Source of the DNA: an uncultured Acidobacteriota bacterium
GTDB taxonomy: Bacteria > Acidobacteriota > Terriglobia > UBA7540
DNA: 64,000 nt
Assembly: GCA_937900045.1 (NCBI GenBank)
Contig: CALCEB010000085.1
Location: forward strand, 1-64,000
Direction of reading: 5' to 3'
The notes under the pieces are model-generated. The model saw nothing but the letters and a program-made list of their open reading frames with translations. It had not been told where the DNA came from and made no database searches. This document shows positions 33,824-42,776 of this stretch, piece after piece. The position numbers and the translations under genes were made by a program. Within the stretch, counting starts at the first letter, position 1. Every line of letters begins with the position of its first letter.

Positions 33824-34939
33824 CTACGTTTTCAGCCCGGCTTGCAAATCCGCAAACAACAACCGGTGGAACAGTTGCTCGCCCGCCTCCCGACGCGCGG
33901 AGAGGCGGCCCGCAGTGTAGGCGCGAGACTTCAATCCACGCTGCACGGAGAGGCAAATGCCCACATCTTCATACTGAATGCGGTCGCTCACGCGGATGCT
34001 TTCGCGGTTGTAGGCATCGCCTTCCGGTCCGGACGGTTTGAAATAAAAATCGAAGATCACTTGGCAGTGGTCCACATCAATCGGCAGCACCAGGTTGGTG
34101 TCCATGGCTCCTTCGTACCAATTGATCATGAAGTTGGGATACTGCCAGAAGTAGCAGGCGCGGTCACCCTTGCGAGTGGCGGCAGTGGAAGCATCCGCCT
34201 GGTCCGATGGCTTCATGGGACTCGATTGAATGCAGCAGCGGTCCACATTCTCAATGGTGTAATGGGTGTAGTCGAGCACCGCGTTCAGGCCTTTGTGCAG
34301 ATGGGGCACGTGATAGCCGCCGTCCAGGTAGTTATCCACGAAAACCTTCCAATTGCAGGCTAGCGGATAGGAACGACGCTCAAAGAAACTAAGCTCCCGG
34401 AAATTGAGCGGCTTGACGCGGCTCACCAGCCCGCCCAGAAAATCGGTGAGCGGCGCGGCGCGATCATCTAGGTTGATGAAGACGAAGTCTTCCCAGGTGT
34501 CCACGCGGACTGGAACCAGGCCATTTTGGGTACGGTCGAAATTGCGCACGCCCTCAAACTCCGGCATACCCTTCAGGCTTCCATCGCAGCCATACGTCCA
34601 ACCGTGATAGGGGCAGCGGAAATTCGTTACTTTGCCTTCGGCTTCGGTGGCCACGGCAGCGGCATGGTGCCGGCAGACGTTCAGAAAAGCGCGGAGCTTT
34701 CCATCCTCACCTCGCACCACCACAATCGGCTCGCCCGCCACCTCTCCCGTCAGATAGCGGCCCGGCTCGGTTACCTGACTCAAGCGCCCCGCCACCTGCC
34801 AGGTCCGGGCAAAGACGGACGTCCTTTCAAGCTCCGCCATTCGCGCGTCCGTGTACCACGGCGCCGGAATGGTCCATGCCTCGTCCAACGGCGCTGCCGG
34901 ATTGTACAGATCCAGAATTTCCTTCAACACGGGTTCCAT
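33824..34939 (-). CDS. Rieske [2Fe-2S] oxygenase large subunit
   Basis: A 371-residue ring-hydroxylating or choline-monooxygenase-like enzyme. The Rieske cluster motif is CRHHAA (about residue 90) and CPYHGW about 20 residues later. The non-heme iron facial triad segment is DNYLDGGYHVPHLHKGL, with the second acidic ligand in EDVGICLSVQRGL. The ending HFHRLL-like (LFHRLLFADL) is normal. Substrate unknown; no reductase or ferredoxin gene is adjacent. The start MEPVLKEI at 34939 is preferred over 34954. Confidence 0.9.
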   Translation of the reverse strand: MEPVLKEILDLYNPAAPLDEAWTIPAPWYTDARMAELERTSVFARTWQVAGRLSQVTEPGRYLTGEVAGEPIVVVRGEDGKLRAFLNVCRHHAAAVATEAEGKVTNFRCPYHGWTYGCDGSLKGMPEFEGVRNFDRTQNGLVPVRVDTWEDFVFINLDDRAAPLTDFLGGLVSRVKPLNFRELSFFERRSYPLACNWKVFVDNYLDGGYHVPHLHKGLNAVLDYTHYTIENVDRCCIQSSPMKPSDQADASTAATRKGDRACYFWQYPNFMINWYEGAMDTNLVLPIDVDHCQVIFDFYFKPSGPEGDAYNRESIRVSDRIQYEDVGICLSVQRGLKSRAYTAGRLSARREAGEQLFHRLLFADLQAGLKT

Positions 34940-35306
34940 GTCGCTTGACTCCAAACCCCATCTCTTTTAAATGGGCCCGGCGCGTTATTCTATGGCGAAT
35001 CTCCGCAAGGTCAAGCCTTTTGTTCTGCCGCTTCCCGGCAGGGTCGATTCCGCCGGTCTTCCGCCCGAATTTGTGAAAACCGTGCGTGGCGTCAAGATAA
35101 AGGTCCCCGGCGCGAAGGGGAACCTGGAGTTGCGCAAAGAGCCGCGCTTCACGGAAACATCGAGATGCTGTCACCGGCGTCCTGATTCTGGGAGCAGAAT
35201 GGTTACCATAGATTTGGGGATTCGTGGAAGGAGCAACGGTACGATTCGGACTAAGGTTTGCGAGCGGATTGGTGACCGGTCGCGGCGTCCGATGGGACGT
35301 CAAGGC
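34940..35306. other. Intergenic stretch between Rieske and ROK genes
   Basis: No gene is recognised. A plus-strand open frame begins MANLRKVKPFVLPLPG at about 34992 but shows no family features and continues as an antisense shadow of the ROK gene. Confidence 0.4.
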
Positions 35307-36287
35307 TCATCGGCCCATGGAATCCAAAAACTCACGGCCGAGAGCCGCCGCGCCATAGAGCGGGGAATCGTTGCTCAAGGCCGCCGTCGAGATCTCCGTG
35401 GTGTAGGGAAAGTTCCCGGATTTCCATTGAGCCATCAATTCCCGAAGCGGAATGAGGAGGCGGTCTCCGGCCTGAGCTACTCCTCCGCCCAGGATGATCT
35501 TGTCCGGATTGATCAGGCGGATGGCGATGGTCAAGGCTCTCGCCAGCCAGTAAATGGCATCCCGGAGCAAACGGTTTGCCGCAGGGTCGCCTTGGGCCGC
35601 GGCATCAAACACCAACCGCGCTGTAAGGTTTTCCGCATTTCCCCCGCTCAGTTCCATCAAGCGCCGCGCCGCCTGGGGGTCGCTTGCGGCCAACTCGCGG
35701 GCCGACCGGGCGATCGACCGTCCGGAAGAGAGCGCCTCCAGGCAGCCGGAGCCGCCGCAGGTGCAAGGAATGGGCAGGTCCGAAAGCGGCAAGTGGCCGA
35801 TTTCACCCGCCATACTGTCTCTGCCGCGGAACACTTTGCCATGGATCACCAAGCCGCTACCGATTCCGGTGCTCAAGGTGATGTAGATCAGAGAATTCAC
35901 GCCTCGTCCCGCGCCGAAGTGAAATTCACCGAGCGCGCCCGCATTGGCGTCATTATCCAGCAAGGCGGGAATGCAAAAAGTGTCTTTGACCCATGAGGCA
36001 AGAGGAAAGTTCCGCCAGCCTGGAGTATGAACGGAGGTGACTCGCTGGCTGGCATAGTCAACCGGGCCGCCAAAGCTGATGCCACAAGCCTTCACGGTCT
36101 CCGGGCTGGCGTCGAGAAGTTTGGCGGCGTGCTGGTGAAGTTGCGCAAGCATCCACTCCCGCCCGCCCTGGTGCGAGGTTGCGGATTTCGTAACTTCCAG
36201 AAGGCGGCCTTCATGATTGAAGATGCCAACCCGAAAATGCGTGCCGCCAATATCGACGGCCAGGATATTTGAGGATACCGTTGTCAT
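35307..36287 (-). CDS. ROK-family sugar kinase (glucokinase-like)
   Basis: A 326-residue ROK protein. It opens with the ATP-binding loop ILAVDIGGTHFRVGIF; the sugar and catalytic region is DNDANAGALGEFHFGAGRGV; the zinc finger is CTCGGSGCLEALSSG, and GGGVAQAGD follows. These are the standard ROK kinase signatures, so it is likely to phosphorylate glucose or an N-acetyl sugar rather than act as a regulator (no helix-turn-helix). The ATG at 36287 is used; the frame could begin with TTG at 36299. Confidence 0.9.
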   Translation of the reverse strand: MTTVSSNILAVDIGGTHFRVGIFNHEGRLLEVTKSATSHQGGREWMLAQLHQHAAKLLDASPETVKACGISFGGPVDYASQRVTSVHTPGWRNFPLASWVKDTFCIPALLDNDANAGALGEFHFGAGRGVNSLIYITLSTGIGSGLVIHGKVFRGRDSMAGEIGHLPLSDLPIPCTCGGSGCLEALSSGRSIARSARELAASDPQAARRLMELSGGNAENLTARLVFDAAAQGDPAANRLLRDAIYWLARALTIAIRLINPDKIILGGGVAQAGDRLLIPLRELMAQWKSGNFPYTTEISTAALSNDSPLYGAAALGREFLDSMGR

Positions 36288-36399
36288 TTCAGAAGGCAAT
36301 GCGAATCAGCCTGAAAAGTATATGTGAAAACCGTGTTCTGGAGTGTGGATATTACACCGTGAGCGAGAGTGTCCGCCCGGCCTCGAAAGCCACCCAACC

Positions 36400-37293
36400 T
36401 TAAGTGGAGGCCTTGCCGATATCGCGGTGGGTGATCCGCGTGCGATACCCTTCTCTTGTCAGAATTTCAGCCATCTGCTCAGCCAGCGCCACGGAACGGT
36501 GCCGGCCCCCGGTGCAGCCCAGCGCGAGCGTCAAGTAACTCTTACCTTCCCGCATGTAGTGAGGAAGAAGATAGGCCAGCAGCTCAGTGAGGCGTTTGAC
36601 GAATTCCCGGGTTTGCGGATATTTTTCCATGAACTTCTGGACCTCGCGGTCCTTCCCGGTTTTGCGCTTGAGCCTGGGCACGTAGTTCGGGTTGGGCAGG
36701 AAGCGCACGTCAAAAATCAGGTTAGCATCGGTGGGCACGCCGAAGCGGAAACCGAACGAGACGACAGAGATCAGTAACGGCTTCCGCGCCGCAGCGCCAC
36801 CGTAGCGCGTGTGGATAAGTTCGCGCAATTCGTGGACATTCAGGCGTGTGGTGGAGATGACGACGTCGGCCAGTTGCCGCATCGGTCTCAACAGGACGCG
36901 CTCCAGGCGAATGCCCTCGCGGACCGGAAGGTGGCGTCCCAGGGGATGCGGGCGCCGAGTCTCTTCGAATCTCCGCATCAAGGCTTCGTCCGAAGCCTCC
37001 AGAAACACCAAAGAGGACTGTGGATTGGCCTTGGACAGTTCCTGGTAGAGAGCCGGCAGGCGGCTGATGGCATCACCTTCGCGAATATCAGCCACCACCG
37101 CGGCGCGTTGGATGTGGTTGCCCGGTTGTTGCAAGATTTCCGCAAATTTGGGGATCAGATCGATGGGCAGGTTATCGACGCAGTAGAAGCCGAGATCCTC
37201 AAAGGCTTTAATGACGGAGCCCTTCCCGGACCCGCTCAGCCCTGTCATGAGGACAAATTGTTTCGACGGCTTGCGTGCAGCCTTGGATTTCAT
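36400..37293 (-). CDS. rapZ: RNase adapter protein RapZ
   Basis: A 297-residue RapZ/YvcJ family protein. Walker A is GLSGSGKGSV; the C-terminal half carries GFRFGVPTDANLIFDVRFLPNP and the GCTGGRHRSV phosphate-binding loop. In E. coli RapZ guides RNase E to the GlmZ small RNA and so controls GlmS; in Gram-positives the homologue has GTPase activity. It is the last gene of the lptC-lptB-rpoN-hpf-rapZ series, though 141 bases separate it from hpf. The genomic link of rapZ and rpoN is widespread. Confidence 0.95.
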   Translation of the reverse strand: MKSKAARKPSKQFVLMTGLSGSGKGSVIKAFEDLGFYCVDNLPIDLIPKFAEILQQPGNHIQRAAVVADIREGDAISRLPALYQELSKANPQSSLVFLEASDEALMRRFEETRRPHPLGRHLPVREGIRLERVLLRPMRQLADVVISTTRLNVHELRELIHTRYGGAAARKPLLISVVSFGFRFGVPTDANLIFDVRFLPNPNYVPRLKRKTGKDREVQKFMEKYPQTREFVKRLTELLAYLLPHYMREGKSYLTLALGCTGGRHRSVALAEQMAEILTREGYRTRITHRDIGKAST

Positions 37294-37434
37294 GGGGCCG
37301 GTTGAATGGGCTTAAAGGGTCAAGCGCAGAGCCGCTCAATTGCTCCGGGGATTGCTGCGCCGGGAAATTTGCCCATTGGCGGAGGATCCTTCAGACACCG
37401 GAGGACATCAGATGACCGCAGCTTTTCCGGCCTT

Positions 37435-37971
37435 TTACGACTCCGGTTCAACCAGTGTCACGCGTCCGTCTGGGCTGCGGTAAATGATGTTCACGCGCTC
37501 GGTCTCCGAGTTCCTGAAGACGACGATGCCGTTGGAGGCGTTTTCAAGATCCTCGATGGCCTCCTCAAGCGTCAGGGGCTTAATAGGAATCCGCTCTGTC
37601 ACCACCACGGCCCGTTCGACGTGGTTGGACCTCTCGCCCGCCAGAATATTCACGCGAACGGCCTCGGTGGGCTTGGGACGCCGCTTCCGGGTGCGCTTTT
37701 TCTCCAGCAAACGCACCGCCTGACGCTCCAGTTTGTCCAGGGCGCCGTTTAAGGAAGACCGCTCATCCGAGGTCTCTTCGATGCCAACCAAAGTGTGGTC
37801 TCTCCACTTCAGGGTTATCTCCGCAATCCGCCGGTGTTTTTCGGCGCTCAGGATGACATGAATGTCACATCTGTTGCGGAGAACCCGGGTCAACTTGCCA
37901 AGGCGTTCTTCGGTATACTGGCGCAAATCAGGGGACACTTCAAGTTGGCGGCCCGTGTAATCAATCCGCAT
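37435..37971 (-). CDS. hpf: Ribosome hibernation factor HPF (long form)
   Basis: A 178-residue protein. Residues 1-100 are the S30AE domain (RIDYTGRQLEVSPDLRQYT, DRSSLNGALDKLE-like pattern). A linker of about 30 basic residues follows (KKRTRKRRPKPTEAV), then the C-terminal dimerisation domain of long HPFs (EAIEDLENASNGIVVFRN). It should join two 70S ribosomes into inactive dimers in stationary phase. Its place just after rpoN is typical. Confidence 0.94.
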   Translation of the reverse strand: MRIDYTGRQLEVSPDLRQYTEERLGKLTRVLRNRCDIHVILSAEKHRRIAEITLKWRDHTLVGIEETSDERSSLNGALDKLERQAVRLLEKKRTRKRRPKPTEAVRVNILAGERSNHVERAVVVTERIPIKPLTLEEAIEDLENASNGIVVFRNSETERVNIIYRSPDGRVTLVEPES

Positions 37972-38020
37972 ATCTGAACCTCCGGGACTCGATCTGGAAG
38001 GAAGGCAAGGAAGCGGAAGC

Positions 38021-39475
38021 TCATGTCTTTCTTCTCCGGTGATGGGTGCTTGGAATCTTTAAGTCTTCGCGGTATTTTGCGACGGTCCGCCGGGTAACGG
38101 AAATACCTTTATCCCGCAGCAGAGCGGTAATCTGGTCGTCGGTCAGCGGCCGGGCGGAATCTTCTCCTTCGATAATCCGCTGCACCAGTCGTTTCAGATT
38201 AATCAGAGAAACATTGCCGCCGGCCGGCCCCTGGACCGGCTCCGAGAAGAAATAGCGGAGTTCGAAAACGCCCTGCGGAGTGTGCGCATACTTACTGGCC
38301 ACCGCACGGCTGACGGTGGAAGGATGGACGCCCACTTCCTCCGCGACATCCTTAATCATCATCGGCCTCAGAAAATCCAGACCTCGATCCAGGAATTCGT
38401 TCTGACGCCGGATAATCGATTCGCAGACGCGGACGATCGTATGTTTGCGCTGCTCGATGTTCTTGATCAATTGGACCGCGGAGTTAAAACGCTCTCGAAC
38501 GTAGTTCTTCACTTCGCGGGAGGCGGTCGAGTCCGACATCATGCGGCGGTACTGGTGGCTGAGGCGGAGGTGCGGCAGGCCATCCTCATTCATGACCACA
38601 CGATAGACTTCATCCACCTTCACGAAGGCCACATCCGGCTCAATCAGGCGGGGCTGAACATCGTTATAGCGTTGGCCGGGCCTCGGATCAAGCCGGCGGA
38701 TGCATTCCAGCGCCGCTTCCACGGCCGCAACGGTTGAGCCCAGCGCGCTGGCGATTCCGCGGAAATGCCTATCTTGAATGTCATTTAAATGATCGGAAAC
38801 AATCCGCCGCGCCAGCTCATTTTCCGGAGCGAGCACCCGAAGCTGCGCCAGAAGGCATTCCCGGACGTTACGGGCGGCCACACCCAGCGGGTCAAACTCC
38901 TGGACCAGCGTCAAGGCCGCCTCCACGTCCTCCAGCTTATGTCCTCCCGCTTGAGCCACCTCTTCCAAGGTCGCGGTCAGGTAACCATCTTCGTTCAGAT
39001 TGCCGATGATCGAAAACGCCGCATCGCGCACTGCGTCACCCGCCACGGAAAGACTCAATTGCCATTGCAAATGGTCAGCGAGAGAAGAGGGGCGGGAGAG
39101 AAAGTTTTCAAAAGAAGGTCTTTCGACATCTTCGGCAGAAGGAGATTTGAAGCCCGGATCCAAATAGTCCTGAAAGAAAGAACCGTAGTCGACCTCCTGG
39201 AAAGCATCGCGGCGGTCAGCATCGGCGCCATCCCCCGTAGGAGCCACCGGCTCTGGAACCTCGGCTTCTTTCCTGGATTGGATATCATCCAGGCTGGGCA
39301 CTGCCTCGGGCAACTCTTCCAGCAGAGGGTTGGCTACCATCTCCTCGTTGATCATATCCCGCAGTTCCAGCTTGTTCAGGGTGAGCAACTTCACCATCTG
39401 CACAAGCCCGGGTGTCAGGATTTGCTTTTGCGCAACCTTGAGGCTTAACCCAATCCGGGGTTGCGCGCGGTTCAT
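38021..39475 (-). CDS. rpoN: RNA polymerase sigma-54 factor
   Basis: A 484-residue sigma-54. The N-terminal Gln-rich activator region I (LGLSLKVAQKQILTPGLVQM) is followed by an acidic linker, the core-binding region, and the helix-turn-helix (VGVHPSTVSRAVASKY). The C-terminal RpoN box is RRTVAKYREDLKIPS. It directs RNA polymerase to -24/-12 promoters and needs an AAA activator. Its start overlaps the lptB stop by one base (TAATG). Confidence 0.96.
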   Translation of the reverse strand: MNRAQPRIGLSLKVAQKQILTPGLVQMVKLLTLNKLELRDMINEEMVANPLLEELPEAVPSLDDIQSRKEAEVPEPVAPTGDGADADRRDAFQEVDYGSFFQDYLDPGFKSPSAEDVERPSFENFLSRPSSLADHLQWQLSLSVAGDAVRDAAFSIIGNLNEDGYLTATLEEVAQAGGHKLEDVEAALTLVQEFDPLGVAARNVRECLLAQLRVLAPENELARRIVSDHLNDIQDRHFRGIASALGSTVAAVEAALECIRRLDPRPGQRYNDVQPRLIEPDVAFVKVDEVYRVVMNEDGLPHLRLSHQYRRMMSDSTASREVKNYVRERFNSAVQLIKNIEQRKHTIVRVCESIIRRQNEFLDRGLDFLRPMMIKDVAEEVGVHPSTVSRAVASKYAHTPQGVFELRYFFSEPVQGPAGGNVSLINLKRLVQRIIEGEDSARPLTDDQITALLRDKGISVTRRTVAKYREDLKIPSTHHRRRKT

Positions 39476-40203
39476 TAGATCGCTAATCGGAAATTGTCTC
39501 CCAGGTAGATTTTCTTCACTTCGGCATCGTTGCCCAGTTCCTCCGGAGTTCCGGAGCGGAAGATCCTCCCGTTGCTGATGATATAAGCGCGGTCGGTGAC
39601 TTGAAGGGTCTCCCGAACGTTATGGTCGGTTAAAAGGACCCCAATTCCCGCCGATTTGAGCTGCAAAATAATCTTCTGAATGTCGAGCACGGCCAGCGGA
39701 TCGATGCCGGAAAAGGGTTCGTCCAACAGAACGAAGGAAGGCGAAATTACCAGTGACCGCGCCACCTCCACCCGCCGCCGCTCGCCGCCGGAAAGCAGGT
39801 ATCCGAAACTCCGGCGGACCTTCTGCAATCCGAATTCTTCGATCAACTCCTCCAGCCGCTCCCGGCGCTGGTGCGCCGACATGGGAAACGTTTCAAGAAC
39901 GGCCATCAGATTATCTTCTACGCTCAATTTGCGGAAGATCGAAGGCTCCTGAGGGAGGTAGCTGATGCCGCTGCGGGCCCGGAGGTACATCGGGAACTCA
40001 GTGATATCCACCCCGTCCAGGAGCACTTTGCCGGCGTCGGGCGCGGTCAATCCGACAATAATGTAAAAGGTGGTGGTTTTTCCGGCGCCATTGGGCCCCA
40101 GCAAACCCACTACCTCGCCCTGGGCGATCCTCAAACTGATTCCGTCAACTACTTTGCGGCCCTTGTAAGCTTTGGTGAGGTCGGCTGTCGAGAGGATTTG
40201 CAT
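39475..40203 (-). CDS. lptB: LPS export ATPase LptB
   Basis: A 242-residue ABC ATPase. Walker A is GPNGAGKTTTFY; the signature is LSGGERRRVEVARSL; Walker B is FVLLDEPFSGIDP; the H loop is LLTDHNV. These match LptB, which powers lipopolysaccharide transport with LptFG. The location between lptC-like and rpoN genes is the classical arrangement and strengthens the call. It starts three bases after lptC ends. Confidence 0.95.
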   Translation of the reverse strand: MQILSTADLTKAYKGRKVVDGISLRIAQGEVVGLLGPNGAGKTTTFYIIVGLTAPDAGKVLLDGVDITEFPMYLRARSGISYLPQEPSIFRKLSVEDNLMAVLETFPMSAHQRRERLEELIEEFGLQKVRRSFGYLLSGGERRRVEVARSLVISPSFVLLDEPFSGIDPLAVLDIQKIILQLKSAGIGVLLTDHNVRETLQVTDRAYIISNGRIFRSGTPEELGNDAEVKKIYLGDNFRLAI

Positions 40204-40206
40204 GAT

Positions 40207-42618
40207 TCATTCGTGCACCATGAGGCGTTTCGAAAGGGTTTGAGCCTTTTTTTCCCCATCGACAAAGAGGCTAGCACCGTCAATAAAGAATGTCAAACGG
40301 CGGCCAGTGGTAAACCCTTGAGCCTCGTCGTATACCGTGGGAGGGCCTCCGGTCATAACGATCTTCCCATCTTGAGCAAAATACTCGGCTTGCTTTCCAG
40401 TGGCCCGGCGCCCGGGTTCCGTCACCACCACATGCCCCGTGGCCAATGCCCGTTCCACCTCCGAGTCGTTCGAAGCCGAGGGCTTGGAAAAGTAAACATC
40501 CAGTTGATCGGCATGTAAAACGGCTCCCCCGGTCTCCATATCCACGCCCCCCACATAACGCGCCTCGCGCCCTTCCTCAAAATAAAGAAGCCGGTCGGCG
40601 CGAACCGTGACGGGTTGAGTGTTCGTCGTCTTGTGCTGGGCGGGTCCGCCCGCCGTAACCACCGTGGACGGCTGCAAAAGCGACGTGACCACTCCTGCCC
40701 CGGAGCTGATTCTCCCCTCTTTCTTCCGCACGTCCAGCGCCGAAGACTCCACCACGTCGCTTCGTGACCAGGCGCGGACGTGCCCCTCATAGTGGACAAA
40801 CTGGCTCTGGCGCTCGGCCAGCGCCCGGTCCGCAAGGACGTTGACGGCATCCGCCTCAGTTTGGGCGGCGGTTTGAACTTTCGCATCCGCTTTTCCGGAG
40901 CCGAAGTGGGTGGATTGAACCTTGCCCTCGCCGATGGCGGTGTCTGTGTCCATATGGATCATGACCTGCAAGGCCCGGATGCGCGTGTCCGGATCAAGCA
41001 ACAACGGATCACCAGTTAAAGTCAACACTTGGCTTGAGGATTTGAATTCGGCCTGCTTCGCTGTCGCACGGCGGTCGCCATCGAGGTAGCGGAAATTCCC
41101 CCATTGCCGAATGCTTTCCATCTCTTCGGTGGCAGGATTGAGGTTCGCCTGCAACTGGTCGGCAAAACTCTCCTGCGGAATAGCTTGGGACTTGCCACCC
41201 GGAGGCGGGAAGAATGTGATGTGGCTGGAATCGAGCCCGCGCAGTGTGGTAAGGCGGCCGAGCGTATCAAAAGTCATGGAAAACCGGTCCGCTGTGATTT
41301 CACGCTTGCCTTCACCGGGCGTTGCAGGGATAAGAACCAATTTCCCCGGTCCGGGTGTCTGCGCGGATTGGAGCGCCTTGCCGTCCTTAAACACAAAGTC
41401 AAGCCCGGAAGCGGTCAGCGTGTTCTTTCCACCGGAAAGCTGCGTCTCCGCGGACTTCGTGCCGTTCGCCTCGGTGGCAGCCGGAGGGGTTTCGAGCGAG
41501 AGCCGGACATTTCCTGTAGCGGTTCCATTCTTGGCAACATTTTGCGGGCCTTCAAAATTAATTTGGATACGATCCGCCATCAGGTTTCTGGCATTTCCCG
41601 CCGAACCCTTCAGTCCGATCAGCCGCACATTTCCCGTGGCGATCAAATTGCTCAGTTCGCCGGTGGCCGGGTCAAAATCGCCTTGCAGGTTTTGGGCTGC
41701 GCCGCGCAGCGTGGAATCTGGATTAAGTTCAACGGCCTGAATGCCACCCTGAAGCAATACCAGCCGCACGCGATTTTCCGAATCCAGATCCATGGCGCCT
41801 TGGGGTGAAGTCAAGGAGCGGTTGCCCTGCGTCACCTTCACCGGCCCTTGCAGCGTGATTTCTCCCGTGTCCTTGCGGTAGAAGAGGCTGCTGGCGGAAA
41901 GGTCCAACGGCGGGCCAGCCTGGCCGCCGCGACCAGCCTGATGGTCTTCATTGGCCTTTTTGTCCCCACTGGGTTGCCTGGAAGGAACGTGGATCACTAC
42001 ATCTCTGCTCAGTTTTACCCAGTCGTCTTTGGTCGCGTAGGCAAGACCCCGCGCTGAACCGCTGGCCGGGCCAAAGCGAAAGGAAACCGGCGCGTCCGTC
42101 CGCACCACCGCTTGCCGTGGGACGTAGGAGACGTCCGAGGTATCTAGGAACAGAGGTTGATGCTGCCGCAGATTCATGGTGGGCTTCAGATCTGCTTGGG
42201 ACCGGAGCTCAATCTCCGCCTTTCCGGCGCAGGAAAGCGCCCCGCTCGCATCATTCACGCACTCGCCTGCCGTCAGCGAATCGTGGCGGTTTCCCTCTCG
42301 TCCAAAGATCTCCACATGCACGTCCTGCAGCACTGTCTTGCTGCCATGCTTGAAAGCCAGCGTCCGGGCCGCGTGGATGGTGAATATCTGCCGGCCTCCC
42401 TCCGAGCGAGTGAAGGTATAGCCGGAGAGTGCCCTATCAACATTTTTGGGGAGGGTAGGGACCACCGTGGTAGCGTGGGCAGCCTTCTTCAGACTCTTCC
42501 AATAGCTCACCGTAATGGTTGCAAACACCACCAGGGAGGCGACGCCCATCAGCACTCCCAACCGCCGCTTGCGCAACCGCGAATGCTTCGCTTCTGTCTG
42601 AAGTTCAAGACCGTTCAT
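40207..42618 (-). CDS. Large LptC/OstA-like LPS export protein
   Basis: An 803-residue protein, far longer than LptC (about 190) or LptA (about 180). One membrane helix lies at about residues 20-40 (LGVLMGVASLVVFATITV). The rest has the beta-jellyroll units of the OstA/LptA/LptC fold: VDRALSGYTFTRSEGGRQIFTIHAARTLAFK is the LptC-like opening, and DRLLYFEEG.EARYVGGVDM, GHVVVTEPGRRATGKQAEYFAQDG is the LptA-like end. So it looks like a fusion of the periplasmic bridge parts. It is transcribed into lptB. Confidence 0.82.
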   Translation of the reverse strand: MNGLELQTEAKHSRLRKRRLGVLMGVASLVVFATITVSYWKSLKKAAHATTVVPTLPKNVDRALSGYTFTRSEGGRQIFTIHAARTLAFKHGSKTVLQDVHVEIFGREGNRHDSLTAGECVNDASGALSCAGKAEIELRSQADLKPTMNLRQHQPLFLDTSDVSYVPRQAVVRTDAPVSFRFGPASGSARGLAYATKDDWVKLSRDVVIHVPSRQPSGDKKANEDHQAGRGGQAGPPLDLSASSLFYRKDTGEITLQGPVKVTQGNRSLTSPQGAMDLDSENRVRLVLLQGGIQAVELNPDSTLRGAAQNLQGDFDPATGELSNLIATGNVRLIGLKGSAGNARNLMADRIQINFEGPQNVAKNGTATGNVRLSLETPPAATEANGTKSAETQLSGGKNTLTASGLDFVFKDGKALQSAQTPGPGKLVLIPATPGEGKREITADRFSMTFDTLGRLTTLRGLDSSHITFFPPPGGKSQAIPQESFADQLQANLNPATEEMESIRQWGNFRYLDGDRRATAKQAEFKSSSQVLTLTGDPLLLDPDTRIRALQVMIHMDTDTAIGEGKVQSTHFGSGKADAKVQTAAQTEADAVNVLADRALAERQSQFVHYEGHVRAWSRSDVVESSALDVRKKEGRISSGAGVVTSLLQPSTVVTAGGPAQHKTTNTQPVTVRADRLLYFEEGREARYVGGVDMETGGAVLHADQLDVYFSKPSASNDSEVERALATGHVVVTEPGRRATGKQAEYFAQDGKIVMTGGPPTVYDEAQGFTTGRRLTFFIDGASLFVDGEKKAQTLSKRLMVHE

Positions 42619-42703
42619 CTGTCAGTCCCCAGTGCCGCCTTCCATATGTATTGTGGCGTACCCGAAGATGTTGCTCTTACTCCACTCTAGATACAGTCCT
42701 CGC

Positions 42704-42764
42704 CATCAAGGATGTTACCCTCGCCCCCTTGGGGGAGAGGGCGGCGCGCAAGCGCCGGGTGAGG
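42704..42764. repeat. GC-rich palindromic repeat
   Basis: CCCTCGCCCCCTTGGGGG, then GCGGCGCGCAAGCGCCGGG and GAGGGG form nested complementary arms. This is a common dispersed intergenic repeat type with no coding content. It sits just after recJ on the minus strand and may help end transcription of lptC or recJ neighbours. Confidence 0.4.
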
Positions 42765-42776
42765 GGTTCGGCGGGG

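Noticed and set aside
34992..35996. Plus-strand open frame running from the intergenic region across the ROK gene
   Set aside because: Most of it is antisense to a clear ROK kinase and the unique N-terminal part has no recognised pattern.
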